Made by a program: the position numbers and the translations under genes
In this document: in pieces, positions 50,301-56,300 of the stretch
Position numbering within the stretch: the stretch's first letter is position 1
Layout of the letters: each line of letters starts with the position of its first letter
The notes under the pieces: generated by a model
The model's input: the letters and a program-made list of their open reading frames with translations, nothing else
Told to the model about the DNA's origin: nothing
The model's database searches: none
Assembly: GCA_033032175.1 (NCBI GenBank)
Contig: CM065325.1
Coordinates: 2,012,930 to 2,076,929 of the forward strand
Direction: 5' to 3'
DNA length: 64,000 bases
Source: Saturnia japonica
Taxonomy: Eukaryota > Arthropoda > Insecta > Lepidoptera > Saturniidae

Positions 50301-53300
50301 AGATATATGTATATATATCTGAATATCTTTTATACCAATTTGCAAAACCCTAACCAGAAAATTTCAAACAAAATAAACGGCGATGCACTTACCGATGACA
50401 GACGTGCATTTCTGATTTATAATACCACTTGGAAGCAGATGAAAATCGAACTCCTTGCCGTCGACGACTACCGTATGCCCGGCGTTGTTACCACCCTGAA
50501 GAAAGAAAGAAATTAAACTTATAACAATGTAGGTACTACTACATTTGACAACTATTTCCGAAAGTTTTACAACTCCCTAACCATTTGTACGATTTTATAT
50601 AACCAAAGTGTTTGTAAATTAAATCAATCTTATTATCAAAAACGTCAAACACTAGAATAAATAAAGAATACAAAACCAGTCAAAGTAACTCGCTTTATAG
50701 AATCCCGTTTCGGGATTAGTCACCGTATAATATCCAGCTCCGCAAACCGGTATAACTACGTAGACTGTTAATGGAAGTTTCTAGACTTCTAGACGATACC
50801 TACATCACATAAATTATTGACCGATTCTCTTGAAAATTCTACTTAAATCAATGTAATTAGTTGAAAATAAATTAACCGATAGGTTCAAATAAACAATAAA
50901 AAGTAAAACTTTGAATCGAATTAAGTAATCAAATTTAACACTTAACATACGAATCCGTATGGCAAAATACGAGCTGCATTTTTCATATTATGAGAATAAA
51001 TAAATATAGGGACAACTTTTTTACACACGGCCAATTAATTCAAAACTAAGGATAACTTTTATTACTTACAGTAACTAAACAGCTGATATACATATATAGA
51101 TATTTAAAACCCAGAATTGATATAAAAGATATAAAATCATATATTCCTCACACAAAAGTCAAGTCAGTCATGTGAGGGCTTCGAGTCCATAACCTCTCGG
51201 CTCAAGACTAGGCTTTACTACAATGCATCGCGAGGGTTATGTTACTTAATAATATAGAGCCTAAAAAAACGTTAAACGATGGCGCGAAACATGTGAAAAA
51301 TATCACATCTTCCTATTTAATTTTAGCATGACCTTTTTCCGTCTTCCCCTGATGATAATGAAGGTCGAAATAATCCGAATTTACAACAGTGTTCACGTGT
51401 GACCTTTCAAAATTAAAACAACCTAAATTTTCACTACGTTTTAACAACACTTTCGCTTCCATTACAGTTTTCATACAGGTCATATGCCATTCCTCTATAT
51501 TTTTTACTAATAGTAGAATGATTTAATAATTGAACCCTCGACGTGGGTTAGTGGTATATATGCTTAATAGGCTTCATATGAAACTCGTGTAAATCTATAT
51601 TAATAAATCTGTAGTAGTTCCGTCTATACATTTAATATTTTTCCAAAATTTCCCTATAGGCACACTCTATGAACAATAGTGATCACAAATATGCCATCAA
51701 AAAAATCTGTCTGTTTGTATGTTTGTATTTATGTAAAAAATGGCTTGACCGATTCTCATGATTTTGTACATGGGATGTTTATTTCATTGTTCAATTGTTT
51801 GGGTATAAGAAATTTCAATATTAAATTTAGGAATCATACAAAAAAAATATTTTCGTTCATGCTTGGCCGATTTTGATCAAATTTTGTGCACAGGAAGTAA
51901 AAGTTATTTCATAGATTGGTTATGAAAATTTTCAATAACACTTTTAGGAATCGTAAAAAAAATCCAAAATTTTTCAATCTTATTAACTCTTAACCTATTT
52001 TAATGGAGTTTTGTACACGAGAAGTATAAGTAATTATATATTATATAATATAAGTAATTATGTATAAGTAATTAATGGTCTATAAGAATTGTCAATATTA
52101 CTTCTAGAAAAAAAGGAAGTTCAAAAAATTTTATTTTTATCAATTCTCAACCGACTCTGATCAAATTTTGAAACGGGAAGCATTCGTCATTCCGTAATTG
52201 AAATGTTATAAGAATAATTATATTACAAATAGTAGAATAGAATAAAAATTATCAACCAATCTTGAATAAAATTGTACCCGGGAAATACATGCCATTCCTC
52301 AATTGATACGGCATAAAATTGTCAACAATATGAGTAAAAATAAAATTACGGTATGTAAATAACTACTGCGTAAAAACAAACGTGTACGCAGCCGCGGGCA
52401 CACCGCTAGTTTATATATATATATATATAAAATCCTAAATGATTAAATGAGCACAATTCTTGTTTATATAATATGTAATTAGTTTCTCGGAAACGGTTGA
52501 TTTCAATGAACTTTGTATTTAGATAATGTTTTACATTCCAAGTTTAACTAGATAGGTGTTTTGACTGAAGAGCTAAAGTTGTAACGCTTATGATACGCTT
52601 TTGCATGTTGCGTTTCGGGATCAGCCTGCGCATATCCAGTTAAATGTATGCAGGCCGGGATCACAGCAGCGACCGTCGATGGATTACGATCTCTTCGTTC
52701 GCCGATCGCCGTTGTGTTATAGTATTGTACCGTCAAATAGCTGTGCTTCTTTAAAAAAATATATCATTATTTCCTTACATTTTTCTGATTATTATTTTCA
52801 GAATTATTACCAAAATTTAAAGAAAGTTATCTGGTATAAGACCTTACAGTGTCAACCTCCTCGTAAACCCTGGTGTGCCACAACAAAGTTGGGTAGGAAG
52901 TTGATATCTGTCGCACATTGGTTGAGATCCGGACATATTCCATCAAACAAATATAAAAACATTATGATGAAATTGAGACAGTCGCGTCTTTGTGATGTAT
53001 GTCAGAGAGTCGATGACGTTTATCATGTTCTGGTGGAGTGTGTCCGGTTTGAGTCGATTAGGTAGAACTTAATGAATGCTTTTGGTTTGAACTGACTGGA
53101 CGTTGCAATGTGTAATAAAATATTAGGTGATACGTCCAATATTGAGGCGGCTAGTCTGTTCATATCAATTGCTTCTTATTATTAAATATGTTACGATGAA
53201 AGTATATTATGAGGCTGACATATGCGAATTGCATATACTATATATATATATTAGGGTAACTCGGAAGCTTTCCTGGGCAATTTTCAAACTAGGACAAATC

Positions 53301-56300
53301 CGAGGAAGCCTTTATCCAAGACAATCTATAAAATAGTGTTGGTCAAATAAATTTTAATATTAATTATAAATTTATAACGAATCAACGAAACATTTGACAA
53401 TGGTATGGTTTTATAAAAAGTAGAATAATACAAATAGGTCCACGACTAATTTCGTACTTTAATTAAACTTTCAACAGTTTAACCTTAACCTAATACAATT
53501 TAAGATTTCTCCATTCGACTGCAGCGCTCAATAAACAATAGGTCACAAGTGTTGCGAAATTATTTACCAAAATTAATGTTATTACAAAATTATTTTGTTC
53601 ACTTGTGTCGACAAAATACGTGACTAAGCTCTCAATACATTTTAATAACAAAAATATAAACAAAACCAGAATTTATCCATTTTAATGTTAATGTATAATT
53701 TGCAACAACTACAACACGATACATAAGATAGATCTGGCAACATTGTATGATTCGTTTTTTACGATTATTCAATTAGTCAATTATTGTTATCAATATTATA
53801 TTAAACAATATAGAAGTTTATATTTTTAACCGTCTTCAACAAAATACGGGAGGTTACTCAATTCGAATGGTTTTTTTTAATGGATGTTCAGTCCTAAGTT
53901 TTATTTGTGAACTGATTTGGATGATTCTTTTTTGGTGGTTAGGAGATATCTCAAAGGTGGTCCCCATTTTCATTGGCATTAGACCTTCAACTTCGAAGAT
54001 ATACGAGGACACTCTTCAAAAACATTGAAGTTGGTTTTCTTTTTTGTAAAATATTGTCTTGTAATTCGTAAAATTCCTTTATATTATATCAGTTAACTTA
54101 TTGTGTAAAAGTAAAGTGAATAATAAATAACTAAATGACCCGTGCGAAAATTTCGTACATTATAGGATGTATACAGATTGATTATAAATGATACCTTAAA
54201 TATATTTTCTTTAGTATCAACAGATTGCAATCTTTACGAAAAAAATTTTTTAATGATGTCATTAATTTTTTTGGGGTTTTTTCATAGCAATAAATACAAT
54301 AACAAAATGACAAAAATGAGGGCGGGCGTGGTTTCTGTACCTTTATTCGTACTTATAAAACAAGACACTGGCAAATGCGTCAACTACGCCTTGCCAAAAT
54401 CAAGAAAAAAAACTACAAAATAAATGTACCTTAAACGGACCGTTTACATACATTTGTCATTAAAAGCGTTGGACGTACGATAAAACTGGGACATATTTAT
54501 TAATTTTTTACAATTCGTGAACGGTTGAATACGATCATAAGAAATCACTGAAAAATAACGACTCGTATCCAATCACGATCCTGAAATAATAACGGTTAGT
54601 CGATGTGTGAATCAGCTCTAAAATTTAAAAAATTCGGATTTTGAAATTGCTGCCTCTAGAGAACTTTTATAGACATTCAATACCCCTACATAATTTTTTT
54701 AAATACAATCAATATTAGGGATGTAACGATACCGATACGATATGTTCGGGTGCAAAAGTGTAGGAGCCTACATACTTCATTATTTACCTAATATATATGC
54801 TACAAAACTTTTAATATCGGTATATCGCTTTTGCTGATTATTCACTACAATAATCGGTAACGTAACGGCAAAATTATGTATTGTTACATCCCTACTCAAT
54901 ATGTTACACCAGGCATGAAAATTATAAATATTTTTTCTCTTAAACCATAAATTATAACTAGTATGTTTTGATTTAGTTTGTGCTTTGAAAGTATAGAACC
55001 AAAAATAAATAAGTCTGTAAGATCATTTTTTGATATGTCGATAGTTTTTAGCTGGGATGTTTTTTTTATACTAGCAATCCAAATGACTGTACAGAGCCAG
55101 ATAGGATGTGAATTTCTAAACAAATTAAATAATAAATAATAATTAAAATTTAATTAATTAAATGACTTTTGAAAAATCGTTTATTTTTGAAAATTATAAA
55201 ATCGATGAAAAAATTATAGATTTTTTTTTCACGTCCCTAGCACCTGATGATAGTAATACTGTCTACAAACAATGGCGAACGTTAGTGACACAATTTTCAT
55301 CAGCAGTTTTCAATATCCTACCAGCCTGCTGAAATTTCTCTTTACATCTTGTGGAATTCAACATATGACGTTATCTAACTGTATAAATTCTATTCCAAAT
55401 TTGTAATTGTAAAAATAATCGAGTTGTGACATGAGACAACCACAATAAAAAAAAAATTATACATAAAAATGACTGCACTAAATAGCAAAGCTTTATCTTT
55501 ACAAGTAAGAGGGCGTTCAAGTATTACGTAACGCTATTTGGGGGAGGGGGTCTTGTACAACGTTACACGTTACAAGGGCGGGAGGGGGATCGAACAACGC
55601 GTTACGTAAAATTTATTTTTTAAATTTAAATAAAAAACTATCCAATTAAAATTTACCAAGTTCGCAACCCTTTTCGTTTGTTTTAACAGGAATCCCTCGA
55701 TTATATTGTACGTCGCTTTCATTTTGTCACCCAAATTGGCAACCCCTTTCGTTTGTTTTACGGAGAATTCCTCGACTGCATTGTATATCATTTTTATTTT
55801 GTTTTCGTTGTCAGTACGTTAGTGCGTACGCAGAAGCACATTGTTGTAGTCAGTGTTGTTAAGTGAGTTCATACTGTAATGGCCTCGAAACAGGGAGATT
55901 TGAATTGTTGGCTGTTCTTGGCCTGTAAAAGCTCTCATGCTGACATGCTGACTTGGGTGTTTACGTAACGTTTAAGGAAGGGGTGGGGGGTACAGAAAAA
56001 TATTTTACGGCGTGTTACATTTCCAAAATTGCGTTACGTAATACCTGAACACCCTTTAATAATTTAAACAACAATTGGCTAAGTCATTCCAAATATGTCA
56101 CCATTAATGTATTGCAATATGATTACAATATTTTTAAATGATAGTGAATTGCAAAACAGATGTCTTATCAGAAATATTTCAAGATATTAATTACAAAAGT
56201 TCACTTCCTTGTTTTTGTTCTGATAATCATGCCATAGATATAAAAAGATATTGGACAATTGTAGTCAAAATTTTATATCCCACATTAAATTAATCTTTAG

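Noticed and set aside
50178..50516. 112-codon + strand frame
   Set aside because: Its end is antisense to AdSS exon 2 and the rest is AT-rich intron; no recognisable motif.
54896..55123. 75-codon - strand frame next to the hAT MITE
   Set aside because: Begins in the target duplication and has no relation I can see.
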